Below, in pieces: positions 48,801 to 57,554 of a stretch of 64,000 bases of DNA; within the stretch, counting starts at the first letter, position 1, and each line of letters opens with the position of its first letter. Source of the stretch: Hymenolepis diminuta (Eukaryota > Platyhelminthes > Cestoda > Cyclophyllidea > Hymenolepididae). The translations under genes were made by a program, and so were the position numbers. The notes beneath the pieces are model-generated. The model had not been told where the DNA came from, made no database searches, and worked only from the letters and a program-made list of their open reading frames with translations. Location of the stretch: assembly GCA_900708905.1 (NCBI GenBank), contig CAADRB010000014.1:1621447-1685446 (forward strand), in the 5' to 3' direction.

Positions 48801-49518
48801 GCTTCAAGTCTAAGTCCTCTACAGCAATGGATGCTTCACATTTTTCAAAACAACTGGCTGTTTCTGGATCCACCTGCGGCAAGAAATGGTGGAAGTATTC
48901 CATTAATTTTTTACTCTCAATATCTGGAGCTTCTAGAAGAATAGTTTTTGAATTAGTAGATGGCTGCTGAATTAGATCAGACCTCTCTGGAGTTTCAGAA
49001 CTCTCTTCAGGGGCTGATTCTTTGACACTCTTCGATTTAAATTCTTCCAGGACTTTGGGCTTCCCCTCAGACTCTCTCGCTGATCTAGTGTTCGATTTTG
49101 ACCTTGGATCTTTTGCTAATTCCTTCTTCTCTTCCAACTTGGGTTTGGGAGCAGGTTTCTCGATCTTAGAATTCCTGCCAAATGTCTTTTGAAGATTCCA
49201 TATAGGTTCTGAATCTGTCGTAGGTTTCAATTTTGCCTCCAACCTTGTAATAGGCTTTGGCGGAGGTTTGAAAACTGTTTTTGGAGCAGTGATCGCCTTT
49301 GGAGGCGATCTGGTGGGATTTCTAGATTGATTAGTGGAAGTACGAGGGAGATGGGGAGGTTTTCGAGCTGGTGTTGATTCATTTCCACTCACCTTCTCAT
49401 AATATTCGTAACATTGTGCTAACTCTGGATCCAACTGCCTTGTCAATTCAATGAGACTTTGGGTCAGTTCCTGTTGAGATTTTGGATGTTTATTGCGTTT
49501 CTTTATTGCATTTCTCAT
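45886..49518 (-). CDS. Large intronless protein with eight DPE-motif repeats in disordered K/S/P/E-rich linkers
   Basis: 1210 residues in one exon, ATG at 49518, stop at 45886. I do not recognise the family. The protein is dominated by Lys, Ser, Pro, Glu and Thr (phrases such as SKPILQPKSQIKPL), so mostly disordered. Embedded are eight copies of a roughly 28-residue unit: an amphipathic helix of the type hhKYFRxhhxxFDPEMAKCFxK. The Asp (Asn in repeat 5) of each lies at residues 30, 217, 768, 882, 989, 1063, 1153 and 1199. Examples are LDPELAQCYEYYEK (1), VDPETASCFEKCEA (2), LDPEMAQSFEKYEE (3), LDPELGKCVERCEA (4), CNPKMAKCMENCNE (5), FDPEMARCFVNSKA (6), FDPEMAKSFNKFER (7) and FDPEAAKSFDKGK (8), the last forming the exact C-terminus. 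Consensus D-P-E-x-A-x-[CS]-[FYVM]. No signal peptide or membrane segment. Spacing is uneven, with a 550-residue linker between repeats 2 and 3. A scaffold that binds one partner many times is an inference only. Confidence 0.85.
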   Translation of the reverse strand: MRNAIKKRNKHPKSQQELTQSLIELTRQLDPELAQCYEYYEKVSGNESTPARKPPHLPRTSTNQSRNPTRSPPKAITAPKTVFKPPPKPITRLEAKLKPTTDSEPIWNLQKTFGRNSKIEKPAPKPKLEEKKELAKDPRSKSNTRSARESEGKPKVLEEFKSKSVKESAPEESSETPERSDLIQQPSTNSKTILLEAPDIESKKLMEYFHHFLPQVDPETASCFEKCEASIAVEDLDLKQRSKSDSIQEDANESKPKQASEQESKSQAESAISPKPEFEYNPKSKCEYNADLIVPKQEFPVVTESICYAEPKQMSIAKEDVKPDMQPFFLLDQVPDTTKTVGTTLLAMTQNSEMRPDLEVKSSRPSISNTGSVQIPTQELKSEAKPEMHSSSSKKTLLKSTNTEGSELKVKQESILKTTPATKTEAILKLPVSESQTEKNDGTNSLPVSEYLPTSTGSKPMITAAKSQILLKFLPIPNTKDKSEADTVTVTENTPKSTDSEHKRTLKSEEELNSDSDAVSDQFMPQKSKPQTKSNPDSETMPKYSSVKPSLKPKFEFTVLETKLNPNTEKQPDTKAIEAPKIISKLYESNGQEEKSHTKSTTVPKKIFNSPIILMPPSGQNSQDVKHGIKIANASDDVFNPTHSHEEKIKTEDNIRIRSASGAESDTNEKSIPESENKLEEKLASISEPDNPQKSSSDSTLKPKDMHIPKPDLKPVVKSVPETLLKLVPSTIRKKELNSVFQSKKKSPFAPKTHDVLKFFKEVIQQLDPEMAQSFEKYEEKIRDKVGESDFKSIPKLTPENILKRTPQIVESKLISEPKQVIKSAPIPNHSYKPPLKTEETISKILTESKPILQPKSQIKPLSSTKNVELMKVYRNLVLSLDPELGKCVERCEALISDENARTVSPIPATKPISFLKSELKSKRAPSLQTKKEIDSNAAPVSSSIAKPEPTTSINPKVVPKTEIMQAVKPESMSQDGIKCLQQLLNRCNPKMAKCMENCNESTTSGIQKSPPKPQPSSVSKPTVKPKTEVKTQPEQDTKLFVLRCSNQEHLLKSFQSHLEKFDPEMARCFVNSKAKLDSKSKPSDRSSPNVNSNKNLPRILQLLLIYPEVTKSEKSGPKEVKPNLLSPPLLKSSTDSNHHDIIKYFRLLHKFDPEMAKSFNKFERSQSEAKSEAKSPWNSNFEHQEMIKYFRLFLQKFDPEAAKSFDKGK

Positions 49519-49534
49519 TGCTCCGCGTTAGAAA

Positions 49535-49599
49535 GCTTGATTGGTAGAGGAAGAGTTGATTTTTAAGTTCCAGAATGTTGGGCGAATTAAGCTTATATA
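49535..49599 (-). promoter_or_regulatory. Core promoter of the DPE-repeat gene
   Basis: On the minus strand TATATAAG (49592-49599) lies 74 bp before the ATG at 49518. Between them is CAACATTCTGGAA (plus strand TTCCAGAATGTTG, 49568-49580), a heat-shock-like array with two perfect and one imperfect unit, and a CCAAT (plus attgg near 49540). The TATA position is like that of the HSP70 genes. The heat-shock element lies downstream of the TATA box, which is unusual, so it may be coincidental. Confidence 0.5.
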
Positions 49600-50399
49600 T
49601 CTGCTGGGATATTTTATCTCGTGATTAATCGTAATCCTTGAGCACTTTCCATCTCTCATTCTTCATTCTTATGGCATTTTCCTCGTGTCGGTATGGATCC
49701 TATGAGATTTGAGATGGATAAAATTTATCGAAAAGTGCACAGAATTTCACTCTCTAATCTGAAGGCTTATTCATATATCTCTATTTCAACTTAAATAAAA
49801 ATTATTTGATTTAATTGAGTCTATAAAACTGAATATAGGCTAACTTCAACAAATCGGATCTTTTTAGCCAAAAAGGCAGCCTTGTAGAATGAGCGGAATA
49901 GGCATTCTAACGAACGGACATTTTGACCCATAACTCTGTGCTGCTTCAATTGACAGATGATGATTTTCTTATTGATTGTTCGCCTGACGAAAAAAATGAA
50001 GAACAGTTAACTCTACTTAGAATACATTAATTTGGTCTCTAGAGCAGAATCCACTTTTCGCTCGATCAGTGCTCACACTTATTCCTTTTATTTTTCCTAT
50101 CCTCTCATTTTCTCCCGTTTCTTTCTCTTAACCCTTTGTTTTCTCATTTTGGGAAAGCTATTGTTTTCTGTTTGTCTTCACGTAGATCACTAGAACTGTG
50201 AATGAATACCTGACGCGGGGTAACCGCTCGCGGATAAAGTTGACAACACGTTATAGGGCGTCAGGTCTAGTGGTAATCAGCTCCTTGTCAGCTTCGACCA
50301 TTCCAGAGACAACTGTCTGAATATCAGAAGTTAGAGTCTCCAGTGGTACTGTTGAACTAAAAGAAGGCATATAGATTGAGGTCGTAATACAGTTCCTAA

Positions 50400-50550
50400 T
50401 AATACCACGATGATATGCTCCATTTCACCAGATTTTTATTTACATGGGAGGAAATGAAGGCGATATTTGGATGACGAATGCCGCAAAGAATTCTATTCCT
50501 CACATTATTGAATACCAGCCATAAATAAAAGAGTAAATTAAAGATAAATT
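50400..50550 (+). repeat. Dispersed repeat family F, copy 2
   Basis: Block tttggatgacgaatgccgca, then aagaattctattcctcacat and tattgaataccagccataa, matching 9970-10035. Confidence 0.55.
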
Positions 50551-51879
50551 GTGTGTGTGTCTCTGCTAACTTATAGAGCTGAATTCAATTTAATTTAATT
50601 CAATTTACCACTAATTGTTCGTTCATTGACAAAACTACTGAGTTAACCCTTTGATAAGAAAATAATTTTCAATTTCAGTATAGCCAACATCGTGAGGTCA
50701 CACTTAACCTTTTCTGACATTGGTGGTATGATATTTTACTTGCTCTAAAATTCATATTTTGCAAACAAATGATCTTAACTGAATGCTAATTTGGTCAGTA
50801 GTCTCTTAATATAAGTTATGTATTCAATAATATGGGGATGTTTTATATGATAAAAACCAGCACATTACTTTTGCGCGACATGATTTAGGATGGGATATCT
50901 GTTTTGACCTAAATCAGAGTCAACGATCCAATCAGGTTTATACATCGATTTGAATGCTTGATATTTCAGTGGACATTTGGAGTGATCTCAGATAAAACAA
51001 GCGCTAGTTACCTTTTGAATTCTCCAGTAGTGTAAATGCTCAATATCGAACGCTTCTGTTAGTGTAAGCTCTGTATTATTAAGACTTGAGGCTGCTAGAT
51101 GTCATAAAAATGAAACGAAATGTCTAGAACCGACTATCAGGATTAAAAAAGGCCAAAAACACCGGACATCATGGACAAGCACTTGCTGTAAACCAGGAAA
51201 TGAATCATGAAATTTCTTGATTCCTTTCGTTTTATTATTTATTAAACTTTTTGTTAACCGATTTTGGTTGCTTCTTACAATAAAAATTATATTAAAAGCA
51301 TGTCAGCTTACAGTCTCGCGCTAGTATTAATATCTATCTAACTTAATAGTTTGATCATTAGGTTGAACTGTTACACCATCCAATCTTTTGAACTTAGCTA
51401 GTTTCAGGTGTGTCTGTATTTATAAGCTGCTTCTCTCTTTCCAGATCCTTTTTTATTTTTAGGTACGTTCAATGTTTGCCTATCAGAAACTGAGTTGAGA
51501 ATTTGGATATTATTATCTCACTAATGCCAGTCAACATTGAAGTTACTAAACATAGGTCATTTCAATAAAACACCCTGGGGGTGCGTTGTGGTAGTTAATA
51601 TTCAAACCTTCTTTTGAACAATGCTAATCAGTTCTCACAAAATTTGCATGAAACAACTATGCTCTTATTAACTTTTATTAATATAAGTTCATGCCATTCT
51701 ACTGCCTTGGACAATGGAAAAAAAATCTCTTTAGCTTTTACTAACTGAGGTCTTTGTAGCTCAAAAGATGGGAGCGAGAGGAATTTAAACGGGATCACAA
51801 AAGACAACGCTAAGTAAATGTAAATAAATGAGTATCATCTATCTTCAAAAATAACATCCACTATATACTTCATCCACAT

Positions 51880-52085
51880 GTCTTCAAAGCTAAGCTCCAC
51901 CCGAACATTCTTAAAAATCTCAAGCAATGAAGTCTTTAATATCAAAGATTGAAGGTTATATAGAAATACTGGTTTTAAGATTGAAATCTCCTTTTTCCTG
52001 CCCATGTGCCTTGTGTCCAAATCGTATCTTGGATAAAACCATTTATTAAAATCAACTAAATAACTGTTATTTAATTCTTGTCAAC
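51880..52085 (+). repeat. Dispersed repeat family E, copy
   Basis: Contains aagctaagctccacccgaac, attcttaaaaatctcaagca and tgtgtccaaatcgtatcttg, then taaaatcaactaaataactg. Corresponds to 5925-6030 and, inverted, 7735-7830. Confidence 0.5.
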
Positions 52086-52463
52086 TTACTGTTCGCGTTC
52101 TGTCTAGTAGAACCACTCAGTAGAATTTATTTGAAGACCCTTTGAGGATAAAAGATTCTCCCGTTCTGTTGTCCAAACCTTAGATTCTATTCTCTAGGGT
52201 TACTTAAGCCGATTCATTCACATTATCTCGTAAATTTGTCTACTAGCATTGGTCGAAACGCTTAGCTTTAAATTTCACTGAAATCAAGGTGAAACTTTTT
52301 ATCTTCTGATCCCTTACCATTAAAAGTCCATTGGGCATTAGCTATTACCATACATAGCTTTCCCACCAATTCATGTATTCTAGAATTCCAACTTTTGAAT
52401 AAAATTTTTTTAGGAAATTTTGTCATGTTTTGTATTCGATTAATTATATCTGAAAATATTAAA

Positions 52464-52652
52464 ATGCTGCGAAATTGTCGAGATGACAAGCCTTGGTTCG
52501 CTGGAAAGTCATTCCCTCGTCTTGTGAAGGTAATGCGTCATCGGTACGCCAACCAATCACGTAAGCCCTTCACGATTCAAGGTCGCATCTTGTCCTACCT
52601 ATTGGACGTCGATGTCTTACTGTATAGCATGGAACCGGCCGCCTATATGTGA
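52464..52652 (+). CDS. Short coding-looking ORF, unrecognised (62 residues)
   Basis: ATG at 52464, TGA at 52650-52652. The base composition is clearly richer in G and C than the flanks, with varied codons, and the peptide is basic with a hydrophobic end (KPWFAGKSFPRLVKVMRHRY, then LSYLLDVDVLLYSM). A TTTTTTTAG acceptor-like sequence ends near 52424, and the frame is open from there, so this may be the last exon of a larger gene, or a gene with a 5'UTR intron. No family recognised. The size and basic content would fit a small mitochondrial protein, but this is a guess. An antisense open frame of 73 codons (52268-52489) overlaps only partly. Confidence 0.35.
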   Translation: MLRNCRDDKPWFAGKSFPRLVKVMRHRYANQSRKPFTIQGRILSYLLDVDVLLYSMEPAAYM

Positions 52653-53063
52653 GTCAGCATTTCAGTGAGAGCTGGAAGAATCATTGGGTCTTGGGCGAAA
52701 TTGGTGAAGTTATTGTAGAGTGGAGAAGAATCGCTAAATTATTTTCTCCTCCCGCCTTTATGAATTTCACTATAACAAGATTGGAAATGGGTAGAAACGG
52801 TGACTAGATGCTGTAGTGAAAAAGAAAAGAGATGGTACTCTACAGCCTAGGTAGAAAGGAGGGGACTAAAGTAACGAAGAGAAATTGACAATATATCAAC
52901 CCAATGCCAGCATCTGATACTTATAAAACTAAATATTGAATTTTCGGAAATTCATATAAAAGTTAAATTGGCTGATAAATTCTAAAAAAAAAATTAATCA
53001 GAATCGCTGAGTTGCATTCACCATCATATATCCTGGTAACCTACATGTATTCATCTTTTCTAG

Positions 53064-53220
53064 CAGCTGCAATCGAACTTACTAAGGCCAACCTAACAAA
53101 TTTTATGAGATTCCTTCGAGAATATTCTGGAAATGTTGTATATTCACCTTGTACTATGCGTAAACTTTTTACTAACAAGACTTCAGTAGCAATGAGTTAT
53201 TTTGAAATTCTGACTAAAGT
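53064..53220 (+). pseudogene. Possible serpin N-terminal fragment
   Basis: After a TTTTCTAG acceptor-like site the frame reads AAIELTKANLTNFMRFLREY, then SGNVVYSPCTMRKLF. The phrase ANLTNFxxxLREYSGNVVYSPxxM resembles the start of serpins, where an N-terminal helix is followed by GNVxxSPxSI. The normal continuation (small residues, AMxxLGA) is absent, although VAMSYF follows after a few unrelated residues. No other serpin parts were found nearby. Decayed fragment or chance; weak. Confidence 0.2.
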
Positions 53221-53839
53221 AAATCCTATTACGGTAATTCGATGCGTATATGGCTCAAGATGGATGTGCTAAAGAGCTAACAAGAACCTGTGCAATTTCA
53301 GGCGCGTCGTCCTCCTCCTCCATGTCATACGGATAGTAATTTTCGATTTAAGGGGCTGAAAAGAGGTCCAAAACCGTCCCATATCGAAAGTTTTAGCTAA
53401 TATATCAGTTTGAATTGAATAATAGGTTATAAAAAACACTTCAAACGCTTTTTTAATTGCATAATCTGATCAAATTGAAAAGGTATTCAATGAGGAGTAA
53501 AATTTATTTGCCATTGTAGAAAGGTTGACTTATAAATCGCAGTAAATGTTCATTCAAACCTCGTTTCTACTAACCAAATTTCAGTAGTAGTTGTAAGCCA
53601 AAGTTACATGTGCGATCATTACATCTTGTAACTCCATGATATATCCCTAAAATTAGTTTCCCTATAGCCCCCATTTCTGATATTTATGTAGAAATGAGGG
53701 CATCATGAAGGCTCCTAAGTAACAAGTCCTCAATTGACAATTCATTAAAATACACAAATAAATTGCTGAATTGTCTGTAATCTCTTACGATACCAGCGAG
53801 GTATCGTAATCTTTCTTCCGGTTATGCTCCTAAAATGTG

Positions 53840-54175
53840 CATTCTTATTATTGTTATCCACAGTAATACATAAAAAAATTATGGAAAGCAACTTACATAG
53901 AATAATAGTAAATCATAAACGATAAAGGGGATGGGATCAAAGTGATAAAGAGAGCAACGTCAAGGTATCAAAGAGTCATACTTCATTTGACTTCTGAACT
54001 CGGACTGCAGTGTTTACTAAATGGGCAGTTCACGTTCTAAAATTCAAATTTCACGATTCGTCCTTAGGTTAGAGGAAATACATGTCTACGATATTAAGTG
54101 CTTATTGACCGGTATCATTTAATCAAGAAGGGTTGGTTTTGCCGCTTCATTTCATTTTTTTCCTATGGTTGAAAA
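53840..54175 (+). repeat. Dispersed repeat family C, copy 5 (longest)
   Basis: Runs from attcttattattgttatcca through gataaaggggatgggatcaa, agagtcatacttcatttgac, gggcagttcacgttctaaa and tttcacgattcgtcc to gtgcttattgaccggtatca and gttggttttgccgcttcatt. Every block has a counterpart in at least one of the other four copies, so this is the best guide to the full element (about 330 bp). No terminal repeats or target duplications were recognised. Confidence 0.6.
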
Positions 54176-54611
54176 GGTAAATGACCTTATAAGCTATTCC
54201 GCAGGTTACAATTTTAAAATAGTAAAGCTTCGTAAGATGTGGCCGAACTCATTTAAAGTCAATTGCGTTAAATAATTTAGTGATTAATTTAATAACAATT
54301 AAAAGTTACAAAACAAAAGCACCTCAAAATAAAGTAACCAAATCCATAACCTTTCAAATTTAGGCCTAATCGTATCTTCTTGAAATTGGTAACCATTAAG
54401 TCCTATCTCGCAACAGTTCTAACAAAATTCCATCTATCAACCGTTCGCCATTCTTAAACAGATAGCCGGACAAGTAGGATAAATGACAGAACACAATATC
54501 TTCCTCTGTTAATTATCTTTAGATCACGAATCACAAAAACTATACAGGGAAGAATTAAGCACAAATTACCAATGCATTAGTATAAAAAAGTCAAATAAAT
54601 GTACATCAATT

Positions 54612-57554
54612 CTATCTTTTCTTCCTTTTGACAGGAATCATCGGTTCTCGCTCAATCTCTTCAACAGGAATTTTAGATATCACCTCAAATGTTTCATTAG
54701 ACATCAACTCCTCAGCCGTCAGTTTACATCCAGAATCCACCCAAATCTTCCTCAAAGCCAGCAAAACCGGTCCCAACTCCTTTCCCTTAATACCCTTTTC
54801 TGACGTGACTGCGCCTCCAGAGACAGGAAACTTAGGAGCCTCCCAAGAAAGCCAATATTCAAGTTCTTTCTTTGAGCAAAGGTAACGAATTGCCTCGGGG
54901 AATACTGGTTTCAATATTGGTTGATGCGATGAAAGGAGGTATTCTCGACGCAGATACTCAATGACATCTTTCTCTCGTAGAAAATCTCGCCATTTCAAGA
55001 GGAAGTCAATAATGTTATATTCCGCAGTGGCTAGTTTTACGCGTTCATTAAAGGTTATCAACTAAAAAGGAGGAAATAAAACACAATTGACAAGAGGCAG
55101 TCAAGAGAAATTCAGCAAATTTCATTAACGCCAAATTTAAAGCAATGAGTGACTAGGAACTTAGGTGCGTTAAATAGAAATCATAATCTTAATTCCCAAA
55201 CCTACTGATGAAAAAAATAAAAAAACGAAAACAGGAATCACCTTGTTGAACATTTTCAAACGGTGTGCGATTAACAGTGCCAACCGCCTGATGTGTCTTT
55301 CAGCGTATCCCGAAGATATTGTGACGACATAATTTGTGCATGATTGACATCTCTCTGTCAAATGTATTCCGTTCGACTATGCAAATAATTTTGAGACAAT
55401 AACTACGTGATCTAGTTAAGAAGGATTGTCCCATTGATATCACTTGACTTAATCCAACTTAAGCGATGTGCTGAATACTGAACTGCGATACCTATGATGA
55501 GGCATTCGAACACACGAGAAACGACAAAAGAATGCACAAAATCGCAAATGAAAAACATTAACTGAAACGTGCCTCTTCCAAGGAGTGCAACACCGAAGAA
55601 ACGCAGGTCGCGGCGTTAGGATCTTTGCTGAGAATTCCACTCTGATAAAGCTTATCCATTTCAGCGAGGTTAAGTTTAGCTGGAAGTCCACAGGATGTGG
55701 TCACACCAGTCTCAGCCATGAATCGGAGAAGAGTCGGTGCAAAAGGGTAGAGGAATATCATCTTCAATTCCGTCCAGATACGTTCTCCGGCCACCATCGT
55801 CAAGCCCTTGCTGTTTTCCTTTATGGCCTGAAAATAAGATAAAATATCTAAATTTTAACAGGTTGTTACTAGCTACAGCTGCTTTTCATGTGCACCGAGT
55901 TGACATAGCCAACCCCTAATTCTCAATCTATTATTTAATTAGCCCTGAACCGAGTGACACTTAGGCACCTTCTGTGAACTTTAAAAAGCTAGGTAATAAT
56001 AGAACTGGTTATACCTATTAAGTAAAAATACGGCCAACTTGGTGAAACCAGAATCTAGATAAGAGAAGACACCTTCGATGACAAGAATTTTATTTCCAAC
56101 TACCAGATTCCTAATTTCTTATGTGAAAGCTTCTACCGCATCTCGGGTTTAGATGTCTCCTCGTGATTAAAACTTCTAAATACGTTCGATAATTTGGGAT
56201 AGTAATAACAAATATGAATAAAAAAATCCCAAGATCGTTAGAGAAAGGGAAGGTATCCTGGAACCGCTGTTACGAGAAACTCGCCTTCTACCAACAACCC
56301 CCTGTTGACCAATGCGAATAGTCATCCACGTCACTGGGTGTGCACCGGGGGACATAAACCTTGCAACCTCTGACTTGTCAAATACATGGCACTAAATTAA
56401 ACGAATAACAAGAATCTCGAATCAACCTTTTAATAAATAGAGGAGAATACCATAAACGTTTCCACCACACCTACCAATCTAAAGATAGACACCTATATTA
56501 AAATAATTAGTTCTTAAACGATACAAGCGCCGATTTAAAAGAGGCGCGTTCTCTTAAAACTCAATACCCAAGGTTGAGACAATCAAATAGCATTCTAAAG
56601 TGGATATCTGCATACTGCCTTGTGATAAAGGCAAAATACTATCATGCCAATAGAGGGAAATGATTAACCTCTAAACGTAAATCCTGAATGATAAACGCTG
56701 AAGTTCTTACTCAAAACCAAACCACTGTGTATAAGTTCGGTTAAGTTATAAGTTATTTCAGTCCAAAAAAGGGGCATTCTTACCTTAAGAGTAGCTTCAT
56801 CGTGTTCATCTGGATTTTTGGCAAGACGAGCAAAAAATCGAAAATAACGAAGGATTCGAAGGTAGTCCTCTTGGATGCGAGATGAGGGTTCACCAACAAA
56901 ACGAATGCGCCGATGAGCAAGATCATCGTAGCCATTGAAGTAATCGTACAGTTTACCCTTGACAACAACATTTGAAGGATCATTAGAAGGATCCTCCTCA
57001 AAACTGACACCGATAAACATTGAGTTAACAGTGAGATCACGTCGACTTGCATCTAGCTGCCAGTCCGTTGTGAAGGAAACTTCGGCGTGACGGCCATCTG
57101 TTTTAGTATCGATTCGAAGAGTTGTGATTTCGTAATTAACTTTATCGTTAACACGAACTGTGACAGTTCCATGGGCTTCTCCATTGCGATTTAGCATTCT
57201 GATTTCTTCATTGGAAAACATCGTGACCATTTGTGATGGAGTTGCAGTTGTGGCCATATCAACATCCTTGGGTTCTTTCTTCATTAGTATATCTCGAACC
57301 GCTCCACCGGCGACTCGAATCTCGAAACCATATTTATGAAAGAGCTTGTTAATAAAGATAAATTCAGGTTCTCGAAAAGCGTTAACACAGGAGATATCAA
57401 TGAACATGTCACGCCCAAGGGATATAAGATCGGATGAAGCCGAATATATGGATTTTAAAAATACTGAATTTAAATTAAAAGCTGTATTCATTGAAAGAAC
57501 CGTTTTATGAGTAATAGCACAAAACCGACCAAATTTTGTTAAACTAGCTAACAT
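54612..57554 (-). CDS. TRNT1: tRNA nucleotidyltransferase (CCA-adding enzyme), multi-exon
   Basis: Adds the 3' CCA of tRNAs in cytosol and mitochondria using CTP and ATP. Exon 1 is 57554-56784 (257 codons; donor GTAAGAA). Exon 2 starts at 55827 after TTTTCAG and runs to about 55566. The last exon is 55061-54612 after TTTTTAG. Class II nucleotidyltransferase motifs are intact: GGAVRD (83-88), the metal-binding DVD (97-99), the loop [25 protein letters not shown] (171-179) and [12 protein letters not shown] (229-240). Exon 2 continues [20 protein letters not shown], and the last exon ends with FPVSGG, a C-terminal signature. The phase of exon 2 (donor phase 1) does not fit the last exon (phase 0), so an additional exon in 55340-55250 ([20 protein letters not shown], then AAG before GTGATT) is likely. 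The ATG at 57554 gives a basic, Ser/Thr-rich leader that could target mitochondria; internal Met22 and Met50 could give the cytosolic form. Lys/Arg-rich tail PVKRKKR. Confidence 0.9.
56265..56385 (-). mobile_element. SINE-like element, inverted copy in TRNT1 intron
   Basis: The reverse complement reads gtcagaggttgcaaggttta, tgtcccccggtgcacaccca, gtgacgtggatgac and cattggtcaacag, then gagtttctcgtaac, matching the body and tail of 34300-34510. It lies in the first intron of the TRNT1-like gene, antisense to the plus-strand copies and in the sense of the gene. Confidence 0.5.

Larger units (their letters stand above)
49600..52394. other. Intergenic, repeat-bearing
   Basis: Holds a family B-like pyrimidine tail (50040-50180), family F (50400-50550) and family E (51880-52085). 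A short patch of higher GC near 50195-50300 (acctgacgcggggtaaccgc) precedes family F and may be part of the same element. No gene supported. Confidence 0.55.
52653..54611. other. Intergenic with family C repeat
   Basis: Apart from the possible serpin-like segment (53064-53220) and the family C copy at 53840-54175, nothing was seen. The last 430 bp include the 3' end of the TRNT1-like gene. Confidence 0.55.
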
